A DNA stretch of 64,000 nucleotides from Caprimulgus europaeus (lineage: Eukaryota > Chordata > Aves > Caprimulgiformes > Caprimulgidae). The notes below the pieces were generated by a model. That model saw only the letters and a program-made list of their open reading frames with translations, had not been told where the DNA came from and ran no database searches. Location: positions 14,600,816 to 14,664,815 of the forward strand of contig OU015539.1 in NCBI GenBank assembly GCA_907165065.1. The letters run 5' to 3'. Both the position numbers and the translations under genes were made by a program. Of this stretch, positions 1 to 12,828 are shown one piece after another (the stretch's first letter is position 1; every line of letters starts with the position of its first letter).

Positions 1-3000
1 AGAGGGAACACACCGCTCTCTTGTGTTCTGATACTGGTCCCAGTAAAGGTCCAAATATGCAAATTCAGGTCTAGTGTAAGCTTTTTGTAAAAACTCTTAT
101 GAACTCACTGCAGTGAATTGTCAAGTGCTATAAACATGAATTATTCTACTGAAATGATTTCCAGTGACTTGAGGTTTTATGCCAGACATAGATAAAGCCA
201 GCAACATAATGAAGTAAATTCAGAAAAATGGAGTTCAGTTGTTTTTAATTTGAGCAATAGAGCCCTTCTCTTTTTATGAAACAAAAGACAATCCATTCTT
301 TAGTTGTTTCTGGGCATGGCACTAATACTTTTGCAGCTTGATTTTTAGCTTCTTTTCACCTAATATTCTTTCTTCTTTGAAGAACAATGTACCCTTAACC
401 TTGTCTTTTAAACTTACAACCCTCTTTTCTGGCCTCACACTAGAAACATTTTTATTAGATGATATTTGGCAGTGTCACAGTGTACAAACTTCATTTTAGC
501 AGACTGCAATCTCAACCCTTGCGTGACAGTGACCCTGTGCAGAGTCTGTGGAGGGAATGTAAGGGTAACTGGTCCCACTTCATAGCAATCCTGCGATTGC
601 AACCGAGATACCAGCTGCTCATGACAGAGAGGACCCTGCCAAGGAGGTTTTATCACTGAGTGTTCTCAGTCCCTTCCCTTGGTCAGGACTGAAGAGCCAG
701 CTGTGGGGGAGGTCCTGGAGCAGGTAGGATGGGGAAGAGGGAAAAACTACCATGATCTTCTTCAGGAATACCTGGGCAGTCCTCATCTCTTCTCAGATTA
801 TTGTTGCAGAGATTGAATTTTGCTGTATCTGTGGGTCAACACTGTGGTAAGAATTAATTTCTTTATCTTTTGTTCAGTGTGTTACGGGAAAAGCCAGCTT
901 TATCTCTTTTCTGATTGTTATTAGGATGGTGAAGAAGCCTTTGGCGTAAGGAGGACAATTTCCCAGTGAAATACAAAGTCAGGTCATATACCTGGCTCCT
1001 TCTCAGCTGGCTGTCATTCTGTGCAGCAAGGTGCCAGGCAATTTTGTCTAGTGTCTTGCTACTAAAAAAATTCAATGAAACTAGTTTCTGAGTGCTCCCC
1101 TGTTGAGGAGCTGCTTTAAACCCCTTCAGTTAACCAGGGTTTTCTTGGAGATTTAAAAATCTGATGAACCTCTGCATAAAAGCCTTAAGATCCAGGATAT
1201 AATGGTATCCTTTAGCATGGTTTGTTGCAGACCAAATTAAATCACTGGAGGAAGCCCAGCTCTCTTTTTGATAGCACTCCCTTAAAAATCATTGATTTTT
1301 TACTTTAATATAATGAACATAACATTCTCGACATTTTTGGCGTTAACGTTAGTGTTCTCCCATTTAAGTCAATCATAAAATGATCTTCATTTCAACAAAA
1401 ACAAATCTAAAATGCCATGTCAGAAAAGCCTTCCAGGCAAGTTTTAACTCTACAGAAGTTATTTTACATTGTCATACTAGCTGAGAGCCTTTTTTATCTG
1501 ACTTTAGACTTCTACTTAGTAGGAATCTCCCAATAGTGTAGAGTGAGTATTTCCAGAGGGCAAATCATTGTATCCATCAGTGATGCCCTTTTTAAACAGG
1601 ATTAACTACACTGTGAAGATCTGGGTCACTGTGCCCTGACTGGGGTGATTACTCCATTGACTAGATGGCTACAGTTGCCTGTAGTTCACTCCAGATGTTT
1701 ATTCTTCACTATATATGCTTAGGTGCTTATGAAAATCAGTCTTTCCCTGTCAAAATGTGTGTATATATAGTTGCAGCTCATACTAGTGGTGAATTTAATT
1801 TAAAAGAATTCAGATTACCCACTCTTTAGGTGCCTTCACCTTGATCACTGTGCTTGTGGCCAATTTTCTAGGCAATGAGTGCAAATACTATTATTTCTAT
1901 TTACCTTTCCCTTACACCTTGCCTTTGTTACTCAGATATTTTTCTCCTCATTTTTGTTGGTTTGCTTTCTCATCTATATTCCCATAAGGCTGTGTCCTGG
2001 TTTTTAGGCTGAAAGCTCTTGCAGGGCAGTGCTAGTTTAAAGCTTAGTAAAATCACATCTCGGACACGTTTGTCTCAAAGCCCCGTACTGCAGTGTTGTG
2101 ACTCTCCCTGGTGCTAGTGGGAGTCGTGCCCCTCAAGTCTTGTGTGCCTTTTTGACAATATTGGAGTAGATTTAGTCTTTTAAGGCATATTGTACTTCCT
2201 TCATTTCTTGGATGGTTTCCATTTCTGAACAATGTGCTAATTTCTGCGCGTTTAAACCACTTGCTGTGGAGAGCAGCAGAAGGAAGCAATTTCCTGTAGT
2301 TATTCTGTCATTTCCATTCTAGTCAGGGCTAGAAGTGGGTGCATCTTGCTCAGCAAAAAATGCAAATTGGAAATCAGCAGAACACTTTGCAAATGTATGT
2401 TGATTTTGCAAATAATTCAGGGAAGAGAAAAAAAAAATTATCTCAATATACCTCAAATGTTCTTGAACAATCTATCCTTTCTTATGGGGCCTAATTAAGT
2501 TATCTGTAGACCTGGGTAATTTTCTCTGGTCAGGGACATGTTGTTTTTCAGTTTTCTTGCTTTTTTCTTCATCTGCTCTGCATGGGAAACCCATTATGAC
2601 TTTGGTGAAAGCTGAGGCTACATCTGCATGGTACAGCTTTGTGCTGGATAAAGATGGCGAGCCTGTTGTGCACAGGGTACCCTGAGTGCCAGAGGTGCCA
2701 TATAGCTGTGGTGAACGAGGCCAGGGTATCCTGTTTTTCAGGTGGGTTGGCAGAGAAGCTGTGTTGCTGGTATTATGTTGTACCGCAAGACAAATTTGTC
2801 ATCTTCTGGCTAAACCACAGCTGCCTGCCTCAGTGCTCCTATAACCCTCAGGAAATGCCAACATGGCTCAGAAAGGCTCAAGCTTCATCCTGGAACAGCT
2901 TCCACAAAAACAAAGCCAACCCTCAAAGACATGCACTGATGTGCACGCACCTGGTGCTGGTTTGGGCACAGTAAATGTCATCCTGATACATCGATTGGCT

Positions 3001-5082
3001 TTCTCTGCCACTTTCTGAAGGGCAAGAGGACTGCAGCTCAGCTTTAATGGACAGTGTTTCTAACAGGCAAATGGAGTGCTTCAAGCCTGCAGAAAAACTT
3101 GTCACATCCCCTTCTCAGTACTAACATTTCTATATAGTCCTGACTGAAAAAAAATTACATGAAGGTATAGTTCTGGAAGGTAGACTCCAAGGGGAAGATT
3201 CTTTAAGGTTATTTTTATTCTTAGAATCAGATACCTGAGGAAGGAGGAAGACCTCTCTGCGGGAGTATAAAGTGCTTATCAGTTAATGAAATGGAATCAA
3301 TATAATGAATGTTAAGTGACTATATTATGTTCTCCATTAATTCACTTTGCACTCATTTATCTTGAAGCCTCTTAGAAGAGCTGGTGATTGAAAAGACATC
3401 TCTCTTGAAAGCATAAGGACTTATTCTTGAAAAGCATCTGTTTTTAACAGTCCCATGTTACAACCTTCTCACTGGATCACTGGTAGCATTAGAATCTCAT
3501 CTTTTTTAGTAATTCCAAAGTTTAGTAATGTTAGCTTCTGTTTGTAATGGTCAGTCTCTTTGGGGCTGGAAAAACATTCCCTCTGGAAAAAGCTCCTTCA
3601 GGCAGAAAAAGGCCATAGGGAAAATGAGAGAACTGGGTGTTCTGGGGAGACATTTATCTCAGCCCTAAGGCTGGCACAAAGCTTACAGATCTCCTAAACC
3701 CTCCCTTTAAGCCTTTCCAGCAGGGCCCAGACTCTGAATGCTTCCAGGTGTCGGCTCCCTGTGCAGGGCTGCGTTTCACTGCACTGGGCATCTCTAGAAG
3801 ATGTGCCTATGAGAAAAGTCAGAAGCATTAATACGCAAAAGTAGCACCTTCCCTGTTTGTTATGGGGTTTGTTTTGTTGGATTTTGTTTTTTTTTAATCT
3901 CACTCAAAAAATTTTGTGGAAGTGAGGTGTGATATCTCTAAACATGAGACAGACAAAATCACTATGAAGAACCTGACTTAACGTGAGCTGTGATGGTGAC
4001 CATGGTAAGCCTGATGCCCAGGAGCAATGTCTAGTAAAGATAAGAAAGGCAGACAATTTACCAGGTAGAAGGCAGCATCTTAAGCAGAAAGCATTGTTCC
4101 CTTTTATTTCCAGCCCCTCAGCAGCCCCTGTGCTGGCTGAACTCTGGGCCAGCCCTCAGCTGGTAGCCAAGGGATGGGCTTTTCCTTCCACTTCGCTCAG
4201 TGAGCTCTGAGCTGAGGGTGAGCGATGGCCCTCAGAGTGCCTTCCTAGTCGAGATGTCCTCCCGTGCATTGCACACGTCAGAGAGCAAAGCTTTGGACAG
4301 ACTTTCTGCAGTATTTCTGATGGCTTCTCTTCTGTTTGCTTGGGTTTTTTTTTCTATTCTGCTTCTCTGCAGAGCTTTGTAATAGACTACACAGGATCCA
4401 GAAAATGTTAAGCACAGCATTTTTTCTCCTCTTGAGGCGGGGAGACAGGCCCCCAGCCTACAGGCAGTTTTCCTTAACATTTATTGAAACCTTTCAGCTT
4501 CAACAGCTCCATATGTGCCTGTGCTGAACCAGAAGTGCCAAACTAATTTTTTACAGGTGGATAAATGAGGTGCCTGAGTGTTTGCACATGTGCCCTATTT
4601 ATTGCAACCCACACTGTAACATATTAGCTTGAGCCACAGGCCTTTGTCTCATGCAAGAAAGTGAAGTAGAATAAATGAGTGCAAAGCACTGCTGCTCCTA
4701 AGAGAGATTTATTCCAGCTAGCTGGAGACTGAGTAGTCCTGAAGCAGATTTTATGCCGCAGGGCAGTACAAGCCCCTGAATATGTAGGCACTGAGTGATT
4801 ATTTCAAATATTTTGCTATGTGAAAGGTTCCAGCTCCTGGGAAGAGGCAGGCTTTCCATTTGCAATCTTCAAGTCCCACTCAAGCGTCATACCTGCCATG
4901 GTTTTTCTTCCTTAGAATGAGGGTGGGAGAAAACTAAGGGATATTTTCCCATGTCAGTGATGTTTTGGAGTGGTTTAGTGGATGAATACATTAGTGGTGA
5001 CTCCAATTAACCATGATAGTTACACATGCTGAGTTTCATCAAGGCTTAATGACAAATGGACTAATCACTATCTTGTTTCTGT

Positions 5083-5098
5083 TAATTGTTAACAATTA
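5083..5098. promoter_or_regulatory. 16-bp perfect palindrome with HNF1-like half-sites
   Basis: The 16 bases TAATTGTTAACAATTA are their own reverse complement. The overlapping GTTAATTGTTAAC (5,081-5,093) differs at one base from the HNF1 homeodomain consensus GTTAATNATTAAC. A regulatory role is inference only. AT-rich palindromes of this size can arise by chance in 64 kb. Confidence 0.2.
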
Positions 5099-5470
5099 TG
5101 TTTTCCACTGTAACCACACACAGACTCACTAAGGTGTGTGCATCCTCCTTGCCCACCCAGGGCTGGCTTTCCCCACCCATGTCACCCTCTCACTTCTCTT
5201 CACGTCACATGGCTGATTTTCTCCCGCACTCCCAGTCCTGCACTTTGGTCCTAGGCCATCCCATAGACGCCTGCCATGGATGCACACACAGTGGGAGAGA
5301 GCAGCTTGCTGCTCTGGGAGGGCTCACCTGTGCGTTTCTGCTGGGCTAATTAACACCAAGCAGCTCCATAGTTTTCAGGACAAACAAAGAACAAAAAAAG
5401 AGGTCCCTCCCAGAGCTTGGGTTTGACAGAGTTTGGAATGTGGGAAGGGTTTTGGTGTGTGGGGTTTTTC

Positions 5471-5488
5471 TTTTTTTTTTTTTTTTTT
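5471..5488. repeat. Poly(T) run, 18 bases
   Basis: This is an uninterrupted run of 18 T preceded by a short T/C stretch. It could be a simple mononucleotide tract, or the oligo(A) tail of a minus-strand retroposed sequence. No recognisable body lies next to it, so a simple tract is more likely. Confidence 0.8.
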
Positions 5489-6468
5489 CCCCTGTAGAAA
5501 ACACAAAGAGGGTTTTCTGTTTTGGAAAATTGGAAGTTGACTCTCTTGACTGAAGAATGACAAAGGGAAAATGAGGTGAGGATACGTAACACTGGGTTGC
5601 CGAGAAACCTTCTGGCATGCCGATTCTGTAAGCATCCCATTAGAAACTAGTTCTGAAACAAGTTGTGGGTCTTTTTATGTTCTTGACTTACAGGGCAATT
5701 TAAACATCAAATAATTATCTATTCCACTATCCATGATGTTGGTATGAGTCAATGTGCTATTTTTTGTAGTAAATAGAAGTAGTGAAATTGTCTTTATCTT
5801 TTTTTTTTTTTAATGTGGATTTCTTAGATGTTGCTCCCGTTCCTGTAAGTTCCAGAAGTTGATGTGTTATTTTTGTCAGAAATGAGCAATGTTAAGGCAC
5901 AACCCGCCTCAGAACGGGCTGTTGTCTCATCTCAGCTCCACTTCAATGAGAGTGAAATACGTGTGGAACTACTTTGCTGAATTGCAGTATTTATGACTTA
6001 GACTTGCAACATCCGTTCTGAGGTTTTACAGAAACAGGAGTCTAAGAATATCCGGTCAGACTGAATAACTCTTAGCAATTACCAGCTGCTGCATTTATCT
6101 GTGGAATCAGTTCATGTCATTCATTAAGTATCTCTTAATCTTACACACAAATTTGCTGCAATTTAGCTTCTTTTGTCCCAAGAATTTGGGCTGTATTTTG
6201 ACCTCTGACTCCTGCAGAGTCATTGTCAGCTGATGGGACCCAGAGTAGGAAATAGCTGAAAAGATAGATTCTCTCTGTCATAACATAGCACAGTGTCATT
6301 TCTTGGGAGAAGATAACTCCATTTCTTCTAACAGCTCATCGGCAGTAGCAATTTACCTTCCACCCTGGAGTATCTTATTTGACCTCTTACACCTCTTCCA
6401 TACCAGCATAGTTTTAAGAGCCTCAGTAGACTTTTGATTTAGGCATAAATGCGGCAATGTGATTAAAC

Positions 6469-6540
6469 ACACACTGATTTCAATCAGGATGAAGCCTGTA
6501 CTTAAAGCTAATTATGTACTTAAATATGCTGCTGAAGATG
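6469..6540. repeat. Ancient amniote palindromic repeat (MITE-like) fragment
   Basis: The order of words here, such as ACTGATTTCAATCAG, then TGTACTTAAAG, ATGTACTTAAAT and GCTGCTGAA, follows a palindromic interspersed repeat common in turtles, crocodilians and birds. That repeat carries a CATTGACTTCAATGG core followed by paired CTTAAAG/CTTTAAG-type words. The match is by memory of the family pattern. I do not know the database name. The copy is heavily diverged and looks partial. Confidence 0.5.
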
Positions 6541-6544
6541 ACTT

Positions 6545-9500
6545 TTCCATTGATTTATGCAAGGGGAAAATTAAGTCCAAATATACATATGAAATGGGAC
6601 AGGTACCTATTTCTCTTGGGATACTATATACTAACTCCTCCTCTTTTTCCCATTTCTCTAAACTGAAAGACTATTTTGTTTTTGGATTTCCAAAGACTTG
6701 ATGATGAAGTTTTCTGCAGCTATGCTAATATCCCCGGATTTATGCCAGTAAATCTAATCCATATGCTTTCCATCCTTCCTTAGCAGACTCACTAGACCTA
6801 CAGTAGCTGTTAAAGCAGTTTTGTTGCTAAAACTTCTATTTAGCTTTTTTTTCCCCCCTGTTCTATCTTTTGAAAAGGTTGATGTCTGCAGAGCTTGTTA
6901 AGGTTTAAATCTTTGGGTTTCTTCAGCCTCCTAATTAGTGATAATGGGGCACTCACTGCTGTCACTGAGCCTCTGCAGGGTGTTCCAAGCCAGCCGGAGC
7001 TCAGGGAACTCTCTGCTCACCCCTTTGGGAGTGCAGCCACCTCCTCTGCTCCAAAGACGTGGAGTAATGAGGGGAGGCCAAAGCCTTTGGGTTTTCACAG
7101 CACTTTCTAGTGTTGGAGCATTTTACCTGTTTCCTGCTGCTCTGATGATTTCCAGAGTGCAGGGCCTGGCCCAGTGTGGGCAGACTGGGCGATCTGCCCA
7201 GCCACAGCTGACTGGGGTAAGATTAGATGGTACTTCCAGCCCGTTCCTGCCTAGCGCTGTTCCTGGGATTGCCGTTCTGCAGTCACGGTTGCTGTCAGTG
7301 GGAAGAGGCCCTCTTGCTGGCAGTTGCAGTAGAGCACCTGAACAAAGCCCAGTGAACAATTTTTCTGTTCATTTCCAGGTATGGTGCTTTGCTGAGGCTT
7401 TATCTGACTTTGTGGCTATGCCAGGGTAGTAAATAATGCCTTATTGTAAGATATGGGAAATCTTTCCCCATGCCAGGTCAGTTTACAATCCTTCACAATC
7501 TACAAAGATAAACTTTGCCCACAAGTCACGAGACTGCTGCAATCAGGACAATTCATCCACCCCTTATATTGAAGCTCGTTAAAAACCCACTGCCTTTCCC
7601 ATTGAGCAGTGATAATCACTGGCAAATATTGACACAAAAGGTATAAATCCATAACAGGCCCCCTGGCACACTGCTTGATACGTCGTGCTGAGTGCGGTTG
7701 TAATTCTCCCCTAAGTCTTGGTGCTTTGTTGCCGTGCCCTTGAGCTACTCATTAATACCTGTGCAAAGAGGGCCTAAAATACCAGCACACCAGAATATGC
7801 CTTGAGAGCCAAATGATGTGCAGCAGTAGCACACACTTCACTGAGCCCAGGGTGAGTGTGGGCAGCTCAGTCAGCTTTGTCTGGTCACACTTTTTGTCTT
7901 CCCAAGGCTAATGTGTCCCTGCAAGCGGGGCAGAGAGGCACATCCCACCCCAGGCAGCCTGTGCAGCCCCTTTAGGACATCGACACTTGGGGTCAGAAGT
8001 GTGCTTAATTCCTGCACAGCTATACTGGATGGCAGAAAGGGCGTCCCTTCTAAGTTATTTGCAAAAAAAGGGCATAATCTGGTTTTGAGGGTGAAGGTAC
8101 TAAAGTGCATGACAAGAGGCTCTGAGGTTGGAGCACGGTGGCTTCATCTTTAGTGCTCTTACAGGGAAGATCTAGCTCTTTAAGTGAGACTTCCCCCCCC
8201 CAGTTAGCAATTTCAAGAAATCAAAATACATGATGGGAGAAGTGAAAGCTTGCAGATTCGTGGCCATCTGGGGCTCATCTCCTGCCCAGTCTCCAGTGCT
8301 CGCACTTTTCAGGGTGCTGTGTACAGGCAGCTGCAGTGTACTTGGGCAGCATTTCTTGTGTGCTCACCATTTCTCGGGAACTAGTTTCCAAGTATCTCAC
8401 TTGACTCCCACACGTAGGTAACAGCTGCAGAAAACCTGAGATTGGCTTCATCTATTTTTGTCCCAGAAGGTGTCACTGAAGAGCCAGGAAAGGTGCAGGT
8501 TCAGTAATAACTGGGGTCTTAACTGCAGCCTCATGAATTGGAGCCTGGGGAAAGTGAAAAGCAATTTGGAGCCAGTTATCCCTGTGGCTACTCAAGGACT
8601 GAAGATCTGGAGGTTTTTGCATCAGAGAGTGAATACCCTTAAATTTGCAATGCTGTGTTATTCATCAGCTAAGTCATCTTATGGTCTGTAACAAACCGAA
8701 AGGATTCTTGGGGAGTGGTGGGAAGAGGTTCATGGATTTGGAAATGCTTTTCATAACATACTTCTAAAGGAATTTACACATTACACATTTACCTTTGTGC
8801 TTTTTTGCAAAGTCTGGGTCTTTAGGCCTGTTCTGAAGGAGGGGAGGAAGAGCTGGGACTTTCTGTCTGATTGCTTTGCTGCAATTTATTGTGCATTATG
8901 GATGGACACAGAACTAGCACAGATTTGGCAGTGATGTAAGGGGCCTCTAGGAGCTTGCAATGTGAGTTCAACCAAGAAGAACCATTTACACATGGCAAGC
9001 TGGGTGTCCCTCTCTCCATTTGGAAAAAGGAGTTTGAGTTCCTGTTTTAATAGTCTGTTCTCCAGTTTTAAGTGTCTTATGAGACTTGATCTGATACATG
9101 AAGCAAAGACTTTTAGGATACCTGCCTCCATGATGGGTATTGGAAAGAATATGATCATTAATGTACCAAAAGTAGAAAACCCTCTTTAAAAGGCTATTAA
9201 ATATCCTGCTTTAAGCTTTGAGCCAGTCTCTTAACTACTCAGGACCAGTCTGGGATCCGATGTGAGGGTAAGATTATCCTACACCAGCCTACTGCAGGTT
9301 GCTGTTTCCTTCCCCAGAAACATCTGCTGCTGTCTGAGGCAGGATAATGGACTAAATCATTGCATCCATGTTGCCATGTCTGTGCTTTAAAGAGAGTAAT
9401 TGGAGGGTTTAAAAAATAATAATAATTCAAAAATCCAGTTCTCTGCTCTTCAGGGTACTGATGCTGCAGATCTTGTCCTTGTCTCTCAATTCCCAATAGC

Positions 9501-9795
9501 ATTTTCTCAGCCCAGTCAGTTTGTTTTACCTACAGTTTAATCCACCACAGCTTTTTGACATGTTGTTAGTTCTCCAAGGTAAAGAACAAAGGAGGGAGAC
9601 TTGAAGTTTTTCCCTGACTGACAGAGCTATGCCAGGTTCATTTCTCCAAAAGACTTCCAAGGTCTGAAGGAAGGAATATAAAAAATAGTCCAAAATTCTC
9701 TAAAAAGTCTGTCATCTTATTTGATAAAAGCCACTCCAAATTTCATTTAAGTGAAAATTGAAATACTTTTCCTAACATCCTCAGCACCCATTGAA
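6545..9795. other. Gene-free region upstream of the CpG island, part 2
   Basis: I recognise no gene or complete repeat. A 163-codon open frame at 6,938-7,429 (+) sits in a slightly GC-richer patch. Its translation is rich in Ser, Leu and Gly with no domain I know, and competing frames overlap it, so I treat it as chance. The remainder is unremarkable. Confidence 0.6.
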
Positions 9796-9912
9796 TCATA
9801 CAGTGGCTGCAAGTACATTTAATGGCAGAAACAGCATAAACTCAGAGGAATGTATTAAAAATACTGTTATTGTTGTTTCAATAAAAACAAAATAAACTGG
9901 TAAAAAAAAAAA
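9796..9912 (+). other. AATAAA-rich segment ending in oligo(A)
   Basis: Two AATAAA words (9,879 and 9,890) are followed after about 15 bases by 11 consecutive A (9,902-9,912). This arrangement resembles the 3' end of a polyadenylated transcript copied into DNA, or a genuine poly(A) site. I recognise no body upstream. Processed retrocopies are rare in birds because CR1 does not use poly(A) templates. A simple A-rich stretch is the leading alternative. Confidence 0.2.
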
Positions 9913-12809
9913 TAGCAACCTAATAGAGTGTACACAGTGGTGTTCTTCTAAAAAGCTGTGTGGGCACGCTGAGGCAGTCCTGCACAGGAGAGCTGCAGGT
10001 CTCAGTGCTGGAATTTTGCCATTTAATCTTTCCTCTGGCAGATTAGCACAGAGATTCCATAGCCTCTGTGCATTGTTATCCACAGAAATAAAACCTATAA
10101 GAGTTTGTTCACTTGTATTCCCCACTTTATTTATCCGTTTTTTATTTCAGCCACTAATCTGCTAAGGATTTCAGCCTTTAGCTCAGGGTTATCAGAATGG
10201 CATTGTGTGTGGGTAACATCTGTTTCAGCTTCCATCTATCTAGAACACAAGCATTAATCACTAGAAATGGAGTGTGAAATGGAAAGGAGAGTTAAATGTA
10301 CATTTGATTCTGAATCTCTCATGGAGAAGATGTTTTTCAGGATCTGACCGGAGGGAGACCTTCGCTGCGCTATAGCTGGGCTTGGCAGCACAGCTTGCGT
10401 GAAAAGCCAGTCACACTGTCTGACAGAAATTCTCCTTCTTCCACTGTGTTTTAAATACACAATAAACCCTTGTCCTGTCTATTTTAAAAGAAATATTAAA
10501 AGCAGCAAACCCCAAAACAGTGCATCTGTTTACTGCAATTTGGTTGTGGTTATCAGAAAGCTGCTCTTTCCAGGCTTTCTGTGCCCTGGTCGCTGCCTCC
10601 AGTCCTGAGCCATGGCAGCCTCCTGCTGCAGATGGGTAGCTGTGGCCAGGCTGTCCTTGGGGCAAGGAGAAAACATAGCAAGGACTGGGAACAATCTTGG
10701 ACCAAGATGCCACGGGCTGACTTAGTAGGCTTTTTCCATCCAGAGTTTCTAGATTTCCACAGATCTTGGCAAGATGGGTTGATTTTTTTACTGGTTTGGC
10801 ACACCTCATAGTAGCTGGACTCTTAATTTTTAAGTCACTTTAAGAACAATCACCAGCCCTGTCTTCATGGGAGAGCAATAGGCATGAGATACCATGAGAC
10901 TGCTTAATTTTCTCTCCAAATTCACTTGCTATTGTACATTTAAATCTTTTTTAATGAACTTTGTCTATCTCTAGTCTCTAGTTTGCCCTTCCACCACACT
11001 TTGTCCCTTGGCCTGGTAAAGATTTGCCTTCCTAGCTAGAAATATGAGTCCCAAAAAGCAGCACTGTTGCAAGGAATGTATAGTCAGTAAATTAGTGTTT
11101 ATGTGATGTCAGTCAAACAGCTATGGCAGAGAGGTGTTCTGTGTCTTCAAGGGGGTTTGTTCAGGGCCATAAGATTTAATCCTGTAAGGGAATTTTTGCA
11201 GAGTTAAGACCCTCACTTTGGGTGGTTAGTTGGGCTCATGGCTGACTGTGTGTACTTTCTGACAGTTGTATGGGGAATTTTTGCAGCACAATAGGCTGAA
11301 TTTGCTCCTTTTTGTGAGGATTAATGTGTACCAGGTACATTCTCTGCACTGGAGAATCTTTTGGGTCTTGTGGCAGCCCTAGAATGCTGGAGGTGGAAGA
11401 CAGCTATATTCAGACCTAGCTGGTGGTGTGTGTTTCATATGTATGCCCTTTTGCAGAGGTGATTTCCAGCTTTGCTTCTTACATCATGAGATGCTTAGAA
11501 AACTGGCAGTTGTTATTCTCTGAAACCCTCAGAGAAGGCTTCTCACAGAATTCCTCCAAAACCACCCAATATAATTAATTCAGAGCAGTCAATACTACCT
11601 ACTTCTGTCATTTTAAAACCTCTTTTTTCATCAACAGACAGTTAGCTGAGTTTGTTAAGGCATAATTTCTGTGCAGTACAATGCACTCAGCACACTACCT
11701 GTCCTCGTTTCCTTTATCACTCCTCTTCCTTGTCATACTTTGAGATAAACTGTTCTCAGCTTCTTAAGCTCTAGAAGTCCCTGGAGAAAGCCATTACACC
11801 TCATTAAAAATACCCCAACAACCCTTGCCCACCCATCAGGTCAGTGCTAGACCTCTGGGGGGGCACTGGAAGTGCCCTGTTTCCAGAACCTGAGGAGTGT
11901 CTCTCTGGGAACAAGAGAGAACCCTGTTAACAAGAGTATTATTTCTCTAGCATGTGGAACCTGAGCCCACCTCAAACCTCTTCTAGAAAAATTACTTAAT
12001 TTGGTGCCCTCCCCGGACTTCCTTGCAGTTTCACTGGAGGTATACTTAAATATATTCATCTTATGCACCCCAGCAGCCAAGCTCTGTCCCATTCTTCAAG
12101 CTCTGTATTCTGAGGAGTGTTTCTGCAGGCCCACATCCTTTAGTCCTTCGATTTCCTTGTGTGCTTTTTTTGAGAGGTGAAATAGTTAATGTTTACTGGC
12201 ATTGCAGTTACAATACTTGTCAGTTGAGCTGGCATCTGTTCAAGTGAAGGTGAATATCATGCAGCAGAGTAATCAGTTCAGTCTCTCTTCAGACTTGGCT
12301 TATTGACATGGGATAGTTATAATAGAAAGGGAGAGAGTTTCAACCTCTGTAATTAAACCAGCAGTAGTTCCCAGGAGGACACTTTGTGTCTAAATTCAAG
12401 GCCTGCCCCTTTTACTTTATATTGCTGCATGAATTCTTTAAGCTATCCTGACAAAATCCAGTCTTCAGCTAAAATCAGAATGTCCACCCTGATCTAACAT
12501 GAGCCATTTAATTGGACCAGTATGACCAGGAAAAAAAATCTGCATAGACAAGCTCACAAGTATTTATATTCATTTTGTATTTAGAAAGGTCCCTTCACAT
12601 TTTAACAGAACAGAATTTCCTTTTCCAAGTGAGCTGAGAATCTGCCAAGCAACTGCCAGACATCAAATCCTTTGTGTTTTCTGGAGCTGGTGCCATTTAC
12701 CTGTGCTTTGGGTAAGAATTGAGAGCCTGCTTCCACCCCAGACAGCGCTCTCCTGCCTTCCCACCCCCAGCCAGACTGCTCCCATACCAAGCTAGCTTTT
12801 CTTTCTGTT

Positions 12810-12828
12810 AAAAAAAAAAAAAAAAAAA
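12810..12828. repeat. Poly(A) run, 19 bases
   Basis: Nineteen A are followed by a purine-rich GA stretch. I recognise no retroposed body on its 5' side and no target-site duplication, so a simple mononucleotide tract is the safest reading. Confidence 0.8.

Larger units (their letters stand above)
1..6460. other. Gene-free region upstream of the CpG island, part 1
   Basis: I see no recognisable gene here. Open frames reach at most about 110 codons and none resembles a known protein. The base composition is moderate with few CpG dinucleotides. The stretch holds a run of 18 T (5,471-5,488), a short palindrome (5,083-5,098) and otherwise unique-looking sequence. It could be intergenic or belong to an intron of a gene whose exons lie outside the window. 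Nothing seen decides between these. Confidence 0.6.

Noticed and set aside
6938-7429. 163-codon open frame
   Set aside because: No known domain, overlapping open frames on both strands, and no promoter or splice context.
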